Source: JBHHUI01 sp965248775
GTDB lineage: Bacteria; Chloroflexota; Anaerolineae; Anaerolineales; JBHHUI01
NCBI GenBank assembly: GCA_965248775.1
Contig: OZ252150.1
Location: 1-64,000 of the forward strand
Length of the DNA: 64,000 nucleotides
Direction: 5' to 3'
Shown here: positions 9,280 through 18,541 of the stretch, in pieces
How the letters are laid out: each line of letters starts with the position of its first letter
Position numbering within the stretch: the stretch's first letter is position 1
Notes under the pieces: model-generated
Told to the model about the DNA's origin: nothing
What the model saw: the letters and a program-made list of their open reading frames with translations, nothing else
The model's database searches: none
Position numbers and translations under genes: made by a program

Positions 9280-12200
9280 TTACCTTCGCAACTGCACGAG
9301 TTTGCGTAACTTTGCGGTCGAAAGTTCCGTCAGCCACTGCTCGCCCTGGCCCACCACGGCCTCGGCCAGGGCCTTTTTACTTTCGAGCATGTCATCAATC
9401 ATTTCCTCCAACGTGCCGGTGGTGACGAACTTATGTACCTGCACGTTGCGCGTCTGGCCAATGCGAAAGGCGCGGTCGGTGGCCTGGTCTTCCACGGCCG
9501 GGTTCCACCAGCGGTCAAAATGGAAGACGTGATTAGCGCGCGTCAGGTTCAGCCCTGTGCCACCGGCCTTGAGCGAGAGGATAAAGATGGGTGCGCCGTG
9601 TTCGTCGTCCTGAAAATGTTGCACCAGCGGGTCGCGCTTTTTGGCCGGCACACCACCGTGCAGAAACTGCGCGCCATAGCCGAGTGTCTCCGGCAAGTAC
9701 GCGCGCAATAGATGCCCCATCTCGGCAAACTGGGTAAAGATCAGCACGCGGTCCCCTACAGACAGCGCCTCTTCCAGCATCTCCAGCAGGCGCACCAGTT
9801 TGCCGCTCCGGCCGCCAAGACGAGGTGGCGCGTCGGTCTTTGCAATGACCGCCTGGTGCAGGTATTGCATCGGATGATTGCAGATTTGCTTGAGCTGCAT
9901 AAGCATGGAGAGCACCTGCCCTCGCCGTTCGATGCCCTCGCTGTTCTCTACCCGCTCCAATGCATCTTTCACCACAGCTTCATAGAGTGTGGCCTGTTCT
10001 TCCGTCAGGTGGCAGTAGACTTTCGTCTCGATTTTGTCGGGCAAGTCCCTTATGACGCGCGGGTCGGTTTTCAACCGGCGCAAGATGAAGGGGCCGACGA
10101 TTTGCTTGAAGCGCTTTGTCTTATCAGCGTCGCCGTAACGTTCGATCGGCAGGGAAAAGTCTCGCCGAAAGGCTCGGCGCGAGCCCAGGTAACCGGGGTT
10201 AAGGAAGTGCATGATCGACCATAGATCAGACAGCCGGTTTTCGACCGGCGTGCCGGTCAGCGCCAGGCGGAACTCGGATGCCAGTTTACGTACGGCACGG
10301 GATTGTTGAGCGTCCGGGTTCTTGATATTCTGCGCTTCGTCGAGCACGACGCCAAACCATGAAATCGGCTGCATTGTTTCAATGTCGCGGCGCACAATGG
10401 CGTAGCTGCTCAACACCATATCCACCTGTCGGGCAGCCGGCCCGAAATCCTCGCCGCGCAGGCGCTGCGGCCCCTGGTGCACCAGCGTGGTCAGCTCCGG
10501 TGCAAAGCGCTGCACTTCGCGCTCCCAATTCGTCACCACTGATGTGGGACACACCAGTAGCGTCGGCCCGGGCAGGCTGCCGTGTTCCTCTTTCTCGTGC
10601 AGCAGCAGCGCGATAGTCTCGATGGTTTTGCCGAGGCCCATATCGTCGGCCAGGCAGGCGCCTAACCCCCAGCGTTTCAGGAAATACAGCCAGGAGTAAC
10701 CGTAGCGCTGATACGGACGCAGCTTGCCTTGCAAACCCTGCGGTTGCGGAAGTTCGCGCATCTTCTCCTGTCCATTGAAACGCGCTAGCCAGTCGGCCAG
10801 CCAGCCCTCGCCGGTAACCGCATCCACCGGCAGTCCGGCGTGTGCACCGGCCAGGCCCATTCCCGTGTGCAGCGCCTCTTGCAGGCTGGCTTCGCCGGCC
10901 TGTGCCTGCTGCTCCCAGAATTGAATAGCGGCCTCGATTTGCTCGGCATCGAGTTGCACCCATTGCCCGCGGATCTGCACCAGCGGCGACTTCAGGTCGA
11001 CCAGGGCTTCAAACTCCTCGCGTGTGAGTGTGGCCTCGCCAACCGATAGCTCCCATTTGTAGTGCACGAGATTGTCAAATGTCAGTCTGCTCTTGGGCAC
11101 GGCGCCCGCACGCTGCGCCTTGCGAGGCTGTAAGCGCAGACGCACACCGAGCCGCGCGCCGGGCCGGTTCCACCAGGGCGGCGTCAGCAGGCCGAAGCCG
11201 GCGTCCTCCAACAGCGGTGCGGCCTCGCGCAAGAAGGCGTACGCGTCGTGAGTATCAAGCGCGAGTTGCTCTGGGTTGGCCGACTTCAAACTGTCCGTTA
11301 TAGGTGCAAAGAGACGAGCGGCGTAGCCCAGTGCGGCCAGCAGTTTCTCTTGCGGCTGCTCGAAACGCCGCCCCAGCTTGCGTAGTACATTGCCGCGCGT
11401 TTTCCAGACCTTCGCTGCCGGCACCAGCAGGCTGGGGTCGTCGCGCGCCTGGAGCAGGTAGTGCAGCTGCCAGCCAGCTTGGGGAGTATCGGTCTGTTGC
11501 AGCGGTGCTTCCAGCCGGAATGCGATGCGAAACGCGGCATCCCCGGCGATGTGCAGGTTGCGCAGCCAGGCACGCTGGCCGCTGCGCAGCGCGCCCAGTT
11601 GGGCTGCTGAGGCCTGCACGGTTGGGTCAGATTCGAACAGCGCGGCGACCCAGCGCTTCGTGGGATCGTCGTCGCCACGCTGCAGGCCCGGCGCAGCGCG
11701 TCGGCCCCACTGGCGTGCAAGCGCATCGCACATCGTCTTGAGAAACGAGTCGAGTAAATCGTGCGCTGTGATTGTGGCGTCCCGGCTATCGGCCGCGGCG
11801 CGACAGAGCGGCGGCATGGCAGCCTGCAAGCGCGCCAGACGCGGGGCATCCTTGGCGCCATCCAGTACCGGCATCCAGCGGGCATGGTAGCTTCCGTCGG
11901 CGCCGGCCGGCGCAAGCACAGGTACAATTTTTTGCGCGGCCAGGGTTTCGAGCACCAGATTGGCGACCGTGCGCCAATAGTCGCTGTCCGCAGCCAGCCG
12001 TATGTCGGGTGGAAGTTCCTTTGGCCGCGGCAGTTGGACGAGCGTCTGCAAAGCAGCGGCGGCCGACAACCAGACACCCTTCGTGTTCCAAGGTGCCAGA
12101 TACGGCGCGGTCTTTTCGTCCAGTTCCCAATCTTGCAGCAAGCCGGGTGAGGGCTGCGGGCCTGTACGGGTCGAGGGCAAGCGCAGCGTCGTCCACCCCG

Positions 12201-12414
12201 GTTTGCTACCCTTCAGATCAACGCCGGCCTTCGCTAGCCCCCGCAAGGATTTCTTCGAGGCGCAAAACGGGTGCTGCTTGGGACTGGGGTTTTTGGCGAG
12301 GCGACCGCGCTGGCGCGGTTGCTGTGGCGCATCCGACGTCTCGGCCCAAAAGAGGATGCGGCCCCGATCATCGGGAGTTTGTGGGGGCTGCCAGTGTGTA
12401 TGTAAGACAAGCAT
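9280..12414 (-). CDS. SNF2-family DNA helicase/ATPase
   Basis: The product of about 1044 residues has a long N-terminal region (SNF2 bacterial N-terminal type) followed by the two RecA lobes. Motif I LADDMGLGKT lies near residue 590, motif II DEAQ near 690 (bacterial SNF2 proteins often have DEAQ for DEAH), and motif VI DRAFRIGQTR near 980. It should be a double-stranded-DNA translocase acting in repair, transcription or defence. ATG 12414 (MLVLHTHW) fits the usual start of this family better than the TTG at 12459. It lies 177 bases after tex and five bases before the SWIM gene, so the three may be co-transcribed. Confidence 0.9.
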   Translation of the reverse strand: MLVLHTHWQPPQTPDDRGRILFWAETSDAPQQPRQRGRLAKNPSPKQHPFCASKKSLRGLAKAGVDLKGSKPGWTTLRLPSTRTGPQPSPGLLQDWELDEKTAPYLAPWNTKGVWLSAAAALQTLVQLPRPKELPPDIRLAADSDYWRTVANLVLETLAAQKIVPVLAPAGADGSYHARWMPVLDGAKDAPRLARLQAAMPPLCRAAADSRDATITAHDLLDSFLKTMCDALARQWGRRAAPGLQRGDDDPTKRWVAALFESDPTVQASAAQLGALRSGQRAWLRNLHIAGDAAFRIAFRLEAPLQQTDTPQAGWQLHYLLQARDDPSLLVPAAKVWKTRGNVLRKLGRRFEQPQEKLLAALGYAARLFAPITDSLKSANPEQLALDTHDAYAFLREAAPLLEDAGFGLLTPPWWNRPGARLGVRLRLQPRKAQRAGAVPKSRLTFDNLVHYKWELSVGEATLTREEFEALVDLKSPLVQIRGQWVQLDAEQIEAAIQFWEQQAQAGEASLQEALHTGMGLAGAHAGLPVDAVTGEGWLADWLARFNGQEKMRELPQPQGLQGKLRPYQRYGYSWLYFLKRWGLGACLADDMGLGKTIETIALLLHEKEEHGSLPGPTLLVCPTSVVTNWEREVQRFAPELTTLVHQGPQRLRGEDFGPAARQVDMVLSSYAIVRRDIETMQPISWFGVVLDEAQNIKNPDAQQSRAVRKLASEFRLALTGTPVENRLSDLWSIMHFLNPGYLGSRRAFRRDFSLPIERYGDADKTKRFKQIVGPFILRRLKTDPRVIRDLPDKIETKVYCHLTEEQATLYEAVVKDALERVENSEGIERRGQVLSMLMQLKQICNHPMQYLHQAVIAKTDAPPRLGGRSGKLVRLLEMLEEALSVGDRVLIFTQFAEMGHLLRAYLPETLGYGAQFLHGGVPAKKRDPLVQHFQDDEHGAPIFILSLKAGGTGLNLTRANHVFHFDRWWNPAVEDQATDRAFRIGQTRNVQVHKFVTTGTLEEMIDDMLESKKALAEAVVGQGEQWLTELSTAKLRKLVQLRR

Positions 12415-12591
12415 TGTGTCAGGCGCCCAGATCGCGGAATCGACCCAGAGCGGATGCAAACAGTTTCATTTCGATTTTTTTCTGTATTCGATTGCCCAGT
12501 TTCTCAAGAGACGGGAATGATACGGTAAGGTTCCTGCTTCGATTTCCGCTCCTGGGATCGACTTGCGGTTTTAAGCGCACTTAATCAATCG

Positions 12592-14733
12592 CTAACTCTC
12601 CCTGAACCATCCCAATGAGATGCGGTTGCGTTCCGGCTTGACCTGGACGATTTCGACATCAATTACGTCGCCGACCTGCAAGGCCACGCCGCGCGGAATG
12701 TGGCTCCGGTGCAGCAAACCGTCGCGCTTGACGCCGATATCCACAAACGCACCGAAATCGACCACGTTGCGTACGGTAGCGCGTAAGTGTAGCCCGGGTT
12801 GTAGGTCCTCCATTGACAGCACGTCGCTGCGCAGTATTGGCGCGGGCAGCCCGGCACGTGGATCGCGGCCCGGGCGCAATAGTTGCTCGAAGATGTCCTG
12901 CAAGGTCGACGCGCCGGTTCCGAATTCGGCGGCCAGTGCTCCTAGAGAGTGATGCGCCTGTAATACCTGCAACGCCCGCTCGCGTGCGGCGAGGGGAGCA
13001 TCCGCTCCCAGCCCTGCGCGCTGTAGCACAGCCTCGGCGACCGCATAGCTTTCGGGGTGGATAGCGCTCGCGTCGAGAGGATTGTCGCCAGCGCGAACGC
13101 GCAGAAAGCCGGCCGCCTGCTCGAATGCCTTTGGACCCAGACCGGGCACATCTTTGAGTGCCTCTCTATTTAAGTACAAGCCCTGATCATCGCGAAAAGC
13201 CACAATGCGTTCCGCCAGCTTGGGGCCAACGCCCGCCACATTGCTCAAGAGCGCCGGCGAAGCCGTATTCACGTCGACGCCGACGCTGTTCACGACACTT
13301 TCAACAGTGCCGGCGAGCGTCGCGACCAGTTGCGCCTGGTCGACATCATGTTGGTACATGCCCACGCCAATAGATTTCGGGGCGATCTTGACCAACTCGG
13401 CCAAGGGGTCCTGAACGCGCCGGATGATGGAAACTGCACCACGTATGCTGACGTCCAGGTCTGGCAGTTCGGCGCGCGCGAGCGGGCTGGCGCTGTAGAC
13501 ACTCGCGCCAGCTTCGTTGACGATGAGATAGTGCACCAGCGGTTCGTGTGTCGGGCCTAATTCGTGGATCAGCTCAGCTGCCAGTTGCTCGCTCTCGCGC
13601 GAAGCGGTGCCGTTGCCGACAGCAATCAATGTCACCTGATGGGCTCTGACGAGCGTAGCCAGCGAGCGCAATGCTTCGTTCCAACGTCCTTGCGGTTTAT
13701 GCGGGTAAATTGTGGTCGTTTCCAAAACCTTACCGGTTGAATCCACCACCGCCACTTTGCAGCCCGTGCGGTAGCCAGGGTCAAGACCAAAGCCGGTGTG
13801 TCCCGCCAAAGGTGGCTGGTTGAGCAAAGCGCGCAGGTTGGCAGCGAAGCTTCCGATGGCGTGCTTCTCTGCTTGTTCAGTAAGCGCGCGGCGCACATCG
13901 CGTTCTATTGCGGGCAGCAGCAGGCGCTCGGCAGCCGCCTCGCTCGCCAATTCTAACTGGTGCGCCAAGGGGGAGCGAGGCTCAGGCCGGAAATACGATC
14001 GGATGGGGCGCTGCCAGTCCCGCTCGGCGATGTCTATTCGCACGCGCAGTATTTTCTCAGCTTCGCCACGGTTGACGGCGAGCACTTGATGCGGCTGCAC
14101 CCGATCCGCGCGCTGCGAGTATTCGTAGTATGTTTGGTACACACCGCGTTCGTCGGTCGCCTTTTTGATTTTCTTGCTTTGCAACAGACCCCAGCGGAGG
14201 GCCTTCTCACGCGTCTGTTGCCGGACGCCGGGATGGTCGCTGATGATCTCGGCCACGATGTCACGCGCCCCTGATAGAGCATCTTCTGCAGAGGGCACGT
14301 TTTCATTAAGAAAGGGAGCGGCAATTTGTGCCGGCGTTTGCGCTTGCTTCAAAATCAGGTCGGCCAGTTCTTGCAGGCCTTTCTCCCGCGCGACGCCGGC
14401 GCGCGTGCGGCGTTTGGGCTTGTAGGGCTGATACAGATCTTCAAGTGCTGAGCGCGTTTCGGCTGCCAGCAACTTTTTCTTGAGTTCGGGCGTGAGCTTG
14501 TCCTGCGCCTCGGTGCTGTTCAGGATCGTCCGGCGGCGTGAGTCCAGCGTGCGCAGCTGCCCTAGCAGCTCAATAAGTTGGCGCAACTATTCTTCGTCCA
14601 GTCCGCCGGTGATTTCTTTGCGATAGCGAGCGATGAAAGGCAGCGTGTTGTCGGCGTCCAGCAATTCAATCGCGGCTGCGACCTGTTGATCCTGTATATT
14701 GAGGTGTGCGGAAATTTTGTGGGCGTAGCTCAT
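12592..14733 (-). pseudogene. tex: Tex-type transcription accessory protein with in-frame TAG
   Basis: From ATG 14733 the first 48 codons read a typical Tex N-terminus (MSYAHKISAHLN, then LPFIARYRKEITGGLDEE). A TAG follows at 14589-14587 where the family has Gln, and the same frame continues with LRQLIELLGQLRTL to the true stop. The rest is intact: YqgF/RNase H-like GLDPGYRTG, helix-hairpin-helix NVAGVGPKLAERI, and a C-terminal S1 domain VVDFGAFVDIGVKRDGLL. Full length would be about 712 residues, normal for Tex. One CAG-to-TAG change explains the break. The downstream frame could still restart at TTG 14586 without the N-terminal helix. A sequencing error or suppression is also possible. Confidence 0.85.
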
Positions 14734-15138
14734 TAGTCAGCCAAAAGACACCTCTAATCCTGAAGAGGAATCATGTTCATTTGGCCTGATCAGGCTTTGC
14801 CGTTGCTCCATTACAGCGACCTCAGAGCCCTTGAAATCTCGAAATACCGCGCGCATGAACTAAAGCGCCCCCGCAGCGATTTGAAAAACGGGCTAAAGGA
14901 TGCAGTTGAAGCCCTGCTCCGTGACAAACCCTTCCGACCGGCGGGGCGGCTTCGGATTCCTTGAGAAACAGAAAACGCGGGGACAGTGCCGGTCTGTATT
15001 GGAAAAGCACCATCCGCAGACCTTGAACAACGCTGCGCGTTGTTCCCACTGCCCGCCGCGCCTACGACGATGGTGCTCTCGGCCGGAAACTAGATCGAGT
15101 CTTGACAGAGCACCTTATCAATGGGCCGTTTTGATTGG
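14734..15138. other. intergenic stretch, nothing recognised
   Basis: Short open frames of up to 63 codons are present, but none has a ribosome binding site, a recognisable motif or a family resemblance. I see no repeat or RNA gene here. Confidence 0.5.
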
Positions 15139-15417
15139 TTAAGCCGATTCCGATTCGCCCATCCAGGCTGGTTCCAGGTCATAATACAACACATCAGGAT
15201 CGATATCAGCACCATTTTCCCAGGCAATTGTGCCCCCTGCTACTTTAGCATTTTGAAACAAGACTAGATCAGAGCGAATCGGTTCAAAGATTGGCCCATG
15301 TAGATATTTTTCCATATCAAGATCGCGAGCTGTTCCGTTGTCGAAAGTCACCTTGAGTCTATATTGCTGTATTGCTTCGACTGACAATACACGAACTCGC
15401 TGCATCAGTTTGCTCAC
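15139..15417 (-). CDS. DUF2442 protein
   Basis: This 92-residue protein has the DUF2442 pattern: a VEAIQQYRLKVTFDNG strand region, then GPIFEPIR and the family's WENGADIDPDVLY motif. It starts with GTG after a GAGGAG site and lies nine bases behind the DUF4160 gene. The two families commonly occur as a pair. Such pairs look like toxin-antitoxin or accessory modules, but no activity is proven. A second, broken pair lies at 17958-18526. Confidence 0.85.
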   Translation of the reverse strand: MSKLMQRVRVLSVEAIQQYRLKVTFDNGTARDLDMEKYLHGPIFEPIRSDLVLFQNAKVAGGTIAWENGADIDPDVLYYDLEPAWMGESESA

Positions 15418-15426
15418 AATATCTCC

Positions 15427-15678
15427 TCAATCCAGCGGGTCGATCTGGTGAAGTTGGACACCACCCCGAGCCCGATCCCAATTGTCGCGAAGTTCATTAC
15501 GGTACTTCTGTGCCCATTCGATTACCATGCCGTTGGCACGGCGCGGCAATTTGCCGCGTAATGTTTCCAACGTGTCGATGGTATAGACCGCCTCGTGTTC
15601 AGCATAGAAGTGAGGCGGCGCATGGTCGCTGCAATACATGTAGATAACAATCCCGATGAATTCTGAAACGCGAGGCAC
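15427..15678 (-). CDS. DUF4160 protein
   Basis: The protein has 83 residues and the DUF4160 signature APPHFYAEHE, followed by GKLPRRANGMVIEWAQKYR. It starts with GTG behind a weak AGGCAGGA site and precedes the DUF2442 gene in the same direction. The PPHFH-type motif suggests metal or nucleic-acid contact, but this is not established. Confidence 0.85.
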   Translation of the reverse strand: MPRVSEFIGIVIYMYCSDHAPPHFYAEHEAVYTIDTLETLRGKLPRRANGMVIEWAQKYRNELRDNWDRARGGVQLHQIDPLD

Positions 15679-16035
15679 AGTTGTAATATCCTGCCTTAAT
15701 CATACAACGTGGGAAGCAATCCTGTTTGACGCGCACAGATACGATCGAAGTGCAATTTGAGAGGGGCCCAACGGCTTGCGTAATCAGCGCAGCGAGCGAG
15801 TCAGCAACGTTCAAGCATTAGAACGATCACGAGTCTTGGCCGCCGATTGCGCCGATGCGAAACCGGCTTCTAGTTCATTCAAATGTTAGCTGGCACGGCT
15901 GCTACTCTAGCTTCCCCGGCCATCATGCCGAGGAACTGAGTACTGAATGATGGCCGGGGAAGAACAAATCAGTACTCAGTACTCTGTAATCCACTACGGC
16001 ATCGCCAACTTGAGCCGTTGCCGAAGCAGCCATGA
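15679..16035. other. intergenic stretch with a 16-bp perfect inverted repeat
   Basis: There is no gene. The notable element is the hairpin at 15911-15962. The group II intron remnant begins right after this stretch with its 5' part missing. Confidence 0.5.
15911..15962. repeat. perfect 16-bp inverted repeat
   Basis: CTTCCCCGGCCATCAT at 15911-15926 pairs with its complement at 15947-15962 around a 20-base loop. The loop contains gagtactg, which recurs just downstream. It may be a terminator-type hairpin or the scar of the deletion that removed the intron's 5' half. There is no T-run. Confidence 0.7.
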
Positions 16036-16346
16036 AAGCGTGGTCCCCGTATCACCCATACGCTCGATACGCACGCCGGGAACCTTGGCTTCGACTTCCT
16101 GGGCTTTGCAGTCCGCCAGTTTCGGGTCGGGAAATACCGGACACGCACCTATCGCGGCAAACCGGGCTTCAAAACAGGCATTCGTCCAAGCGAAAGCGGT
16201 CAAAAGCGACATCTACGGAAACTGAAAACAGTCATCCGTCGCTATCGGGGCAGCCCGCAGGCCGCCCTGATAGCAGCACTAAACCCCATCATTCGGGGGT
16301 GGTCGCAGTACTATCGCACTTGTAGTGCCAAGCAGACCTTCTATGT

Positions 16347-17407
16347 TAGGACTTACGCAAACCAGGGAGAAACTGAGACAATGTGTGAATGAACAAATTA
16401 TCTCACTGGGATTACAGCCAATTTCTCTTGGTTAGCCAAATCAATTATACACAAACCTACTTTGCTGACCATAGTGAACATTTGAGCCACGATCGTGTCA
16501 ATCGACTGATGAGGGGAAAAAATTTACGCCACGGGAACTGCGCCAAATGGTGCGCAAAGAGTTGGTTCTCTCTGAAGATGGCTACATTCTCTTTGATGAT
16601 ACGGTGCTTGATAAAAACCATTCCTTTGCCATTGAACTGGTGCGTAGGCAGTGGAGTGGCAACGCCAAAAAGGTAATCAAAGGCATCGGGCTCGTGACTT
16701 GTGTCTATGTCAATCCCGACATCGATAAATTCTGGGTCATCGATTACCGCATTTTTGACCCTGCGCGAGATGGACGTAGCAAACTCGACCACTTGTTGGA
16801 TATGTGGCGAACCATTCTGCATGTGGAACAGCTTCCTTTCCGCACTGTGTTGATGGATAGCTGGTATGCGACGATGAAAGTGATGAAAGCAGTCGAAAAA
16901 GCCGGCAAAATCTACTACTGTCCGTTGAAATCGAACCGGCAAGCGACAGAAAGTCCTGCGGATGACTACTGCCGAGTTGATGCGCTCTCTTGGAGCGCTG
17001 AGGAGATTGAAGCGGGAAAAATGGTTCATCTCAAAAAGTTTCCAAAAGGTCATCAAGTGAAACTGTTCCGGATTGCGGTGTCTACTCACCGCACAGAGCA
17101 TGTGGTTACCAATGACCACTCTCAAGATTCCTCAGATGCTACAGGCATAGAAAGTGCCATCCGCTGGAAGATTGAGCAGTTTCACCGAGAGGCCAAACAG
17201 CTAACCGGGCTGGAAGCATCTCAATGTCGTTCGCAACGAGCACAGCGCAATCATATTGCTTGTGCCATGCTTGTCTGGGTACGCCTGAATCAGATTGCGC
17301 AGGATGCACATACGAATGTGTATCAAATTAAGCAAGGTTTGTTGAGCAACTACATGCGAACTCAGCTTCGGCTACCTTCTATCTCTATGCTCCCTGCGTA
17401 AGTCCTA
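16347..17407 (+). mobile_element. 1061-bp DDE insertion sequence with 5-bp target duplication
   Basis: The ends are the perfect 13-bp inverted repeats TAGGACTTACGCA (16347-16359) and its complement (17395-17407). TATGT is duplicated on both sides (16342-16346, 17408-17412). It contains one transposase in two overlapping frames. Clean ends and duplication indicate a recent insertion into the intron maturase gene. Confidence 0.9.
16389..17401 (+). CDS. IS4/IS701-superfamily transposase, probably made by -1 frameshifting
   Basis: The first frame starts at ATG 16389 (MNKLSHWDYSQFLLVSQ). At 16517-16523 it meets A AAA AAT, a slippery heptamer; a -1 slip there continues as KKFTPRELRQMVRKELVLSED and runs to the stop at 17401. 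The second part holds the DDE residues: FDDTVLDK, VLMDSWYA and EQFHREAK. The joined protein would be about 337 residues. The frame change could be programmed control of transposition or a simple A-run mutation; the exact heptamer at the right phase favours the first. Confidence 0.75.
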
Positions 17408-17873
17408 TATGTAATAGACCACCAGGTTCAGCACAAACTAATCAGATGGGCACACTACCGCCACCGAGGCAAATATGCATCTTGGAGATACTTGCGCTAC
17501 TGGCGTAGACAAGACGACCGAATTGTATTTGGCGATGGAAACAGCAAACTCGCTTGGCACCAAACAACGAACATCGCCCGACACACAAAGGTCATCGGCG
17601 AAAAAAGGCCGTTTGATGGGGATTGGGTCTATTGGGGAACTCGCCTCGGACGTGACCCCACGAAACCGAATCGGGTGACCAGACTATTGAAGCAACAAAA
17701 AGGGCGTTGCTATTTCTGTGGATTACGCTTAGTGACAGAAGACATCATGGAGGTACATCACATTGACGGCAACCGGCATAACAACCGGAACGACAATGTG
17801 GCGTTACTTCATGGACACTGTCACGACCAAACCCATGGCAACGGGTGTCAATGACAATGACCCATCTGCTGAG

Positions 17874-17911
17874 GAGCCACGTGCGTTAAAAGGGGCATGC
17901 GTGGTTTTGAA
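17874..17911 (+). ncRNA. group II intron domain V
   Basis: GAGCCACGTGC and GCATGCGTGGTTTTG can pair around a short loop, in the manner of domain V (GAGCC...GGTTT/C). It lies 20 bases after the HNH stop, where domain V belongs. A GC-rich hairpin just after it (about 17913-17943) fits domain VI and marks the intron's 3' end near 17945. Confidence 0.75.
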
Positions 17912-17957
17912 GTGGCGGCGGGGCGGGTGACCGCTTCGCCGACCATAACTGGGTGCA

Positions 17958-18243
17958 CTACGTCGGTGAGGGTGTCCATGACTGGGCGCGCGCTTCGAGT
18001 TCGGTGCTGTGCTCCGGCCAATCGTGAAGCGTGGCGGGATCGAAATCGGCACCATTCGGCCAAACAAGAGTGTGGACTTCTGGATCGATGATCACCTGCT
18101 TGAAGAGAGTCGCATCGCGAAGTGGGCCGAATATTTCTCCGGCCAAAATCGATATTTTGCGATGAGCCGTCGTCGAACAGAACGCGTAGCCCGTACTCTG
18201 AAATGAATTCAAATCCTGTGACACGGTAAAGTGGATGTTTCAT
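17958..18243 (-). pseudogene. DUF2442 gene broken by a frameshift
   Basis: ATG 18243 follows GGAAGGAG and reads MKHPLYRVTGFEFISEYGLRV ending in SSQNIDF. The rest of the family fold, LAGEIFGPLRDATLF and WPNGADFDPATLHDWPEH, continues in another frame to the stop at 17958. The linker between IDF and LAGE is shorter than in relatives, so a small deletion is likely. It lies against the 3' end of the group II intron. Confidence 0.8.
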
Positions 18244-18526
18244 TAAAGTGCTCCTTCCGAGAGTGGGTCAATCTTGCCAGGGAGCCGGCCTGCCTGTGCG
18301 CGTTCCCAATGAGGGCAAATTCGTCTTGATGCAGTTCAGCCCATGCCGTCACAAGTCGGCGCTGACGTCTTGGAATTGAGCCTGCGATAAGTTCGACCGG
18401 ATCGAGGCTGAACACAACCACATTGTCCTGATAGTACGCGTGGAAATGTGGTTCGTGGTGCGGCGCGTCCGGCTCAGTGAACCAGCGGATCGCTGAAGGC
18501 GCCAACGAACATATCCAAATCAACAA
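18209..18526 (-). CDS. DUF4160 protein, ends possibly altered
   Basis: The core APHHEPHFHAYYQD and AGSIPRRQRRLVTAWAELHQDEF matches DUF4160. The N-terminus (MLIWICSLAPSAIRW) is unusual, and the frame runs 35 bases into the DUF2442 start instead of stopping before it, so both ends may be altered. It abuts the truncated Tn3 transposase at 18542. It forms the second DUF4160-DUF2442 pair of the window. Confidence 0.65.
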   Translation of the reverse strand: MLIWICSLAPSAIRWFTEPDAPHHEPHFHAYYQDNVVVFSLDPVELIAGSIPRRQRRLVTAWAELHQDEFALIGNAHRQAGSLARLTHSRKEHFNETSTLPCHRI

Positions 18527-18541
18527 GCGAGGTCAACCTGT

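Larger units (their letters stand above)
16036..17854 (+). pseudogene. group II intron reverse transcriptase/maturase-HNH, truncated and IS-split
   Basis: The frame opens after a stop at 16033 and reads RITHTLDTHAGNLGFDFLGF, the start of the maturase X domain. It runs to 16341, where the IS intervenes. Deleting the IS and one copy of its 5-bp duplication joins ACC TTC TAT to GTA ATA GAC and continues through HKLIRWAHYRHRGKYASW to the HNH part (CYFCGLRL, MEVHHIDGNRHNN, HGHCH) and a stop at 17854. The polymerase domain with its YADD motif is missing, so no activity is expected. Confidence 0.88.
16036..17945 (+). mobile_element. 3' half of a group II intron, interrupted by an insertion sequence
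   Basis: The remnant keeps the maturase end of the reverse transcriptase (FDFLGFAVRQFRVGKYRT ... LNPIIRGWSQYYRT), an HNH domain, and RNA domain V (17874-17911) followed by a domain VI-like hairpin to about 17945. The 5' intron RNA and the polymerase domain are absent, so it cannot splice or move by itself. A 1061-bp IS sits inside the coding part. Confidence 0.85.

Noticed and set aside
11298..12077. 259-codon open frame on the SNF2 strand in another phase
   Set aside because: Low-complexity Arg/Cys/Pro composition typical of a shadow frame; the SNF2 frame fully explains the region.
14773..14964. 63-codon ORF after tex
   Set aside because: No ribosome site, no family resemblance, and it lies in a non-coding gap.
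17941..17980. Two ACTGGG strings near the broken DUF2442 gene
   Set aside because: They are in direct, not inverted, orientation and fit the gene's own coding (ARAQSW), so I do not count them as mini-palindromes.
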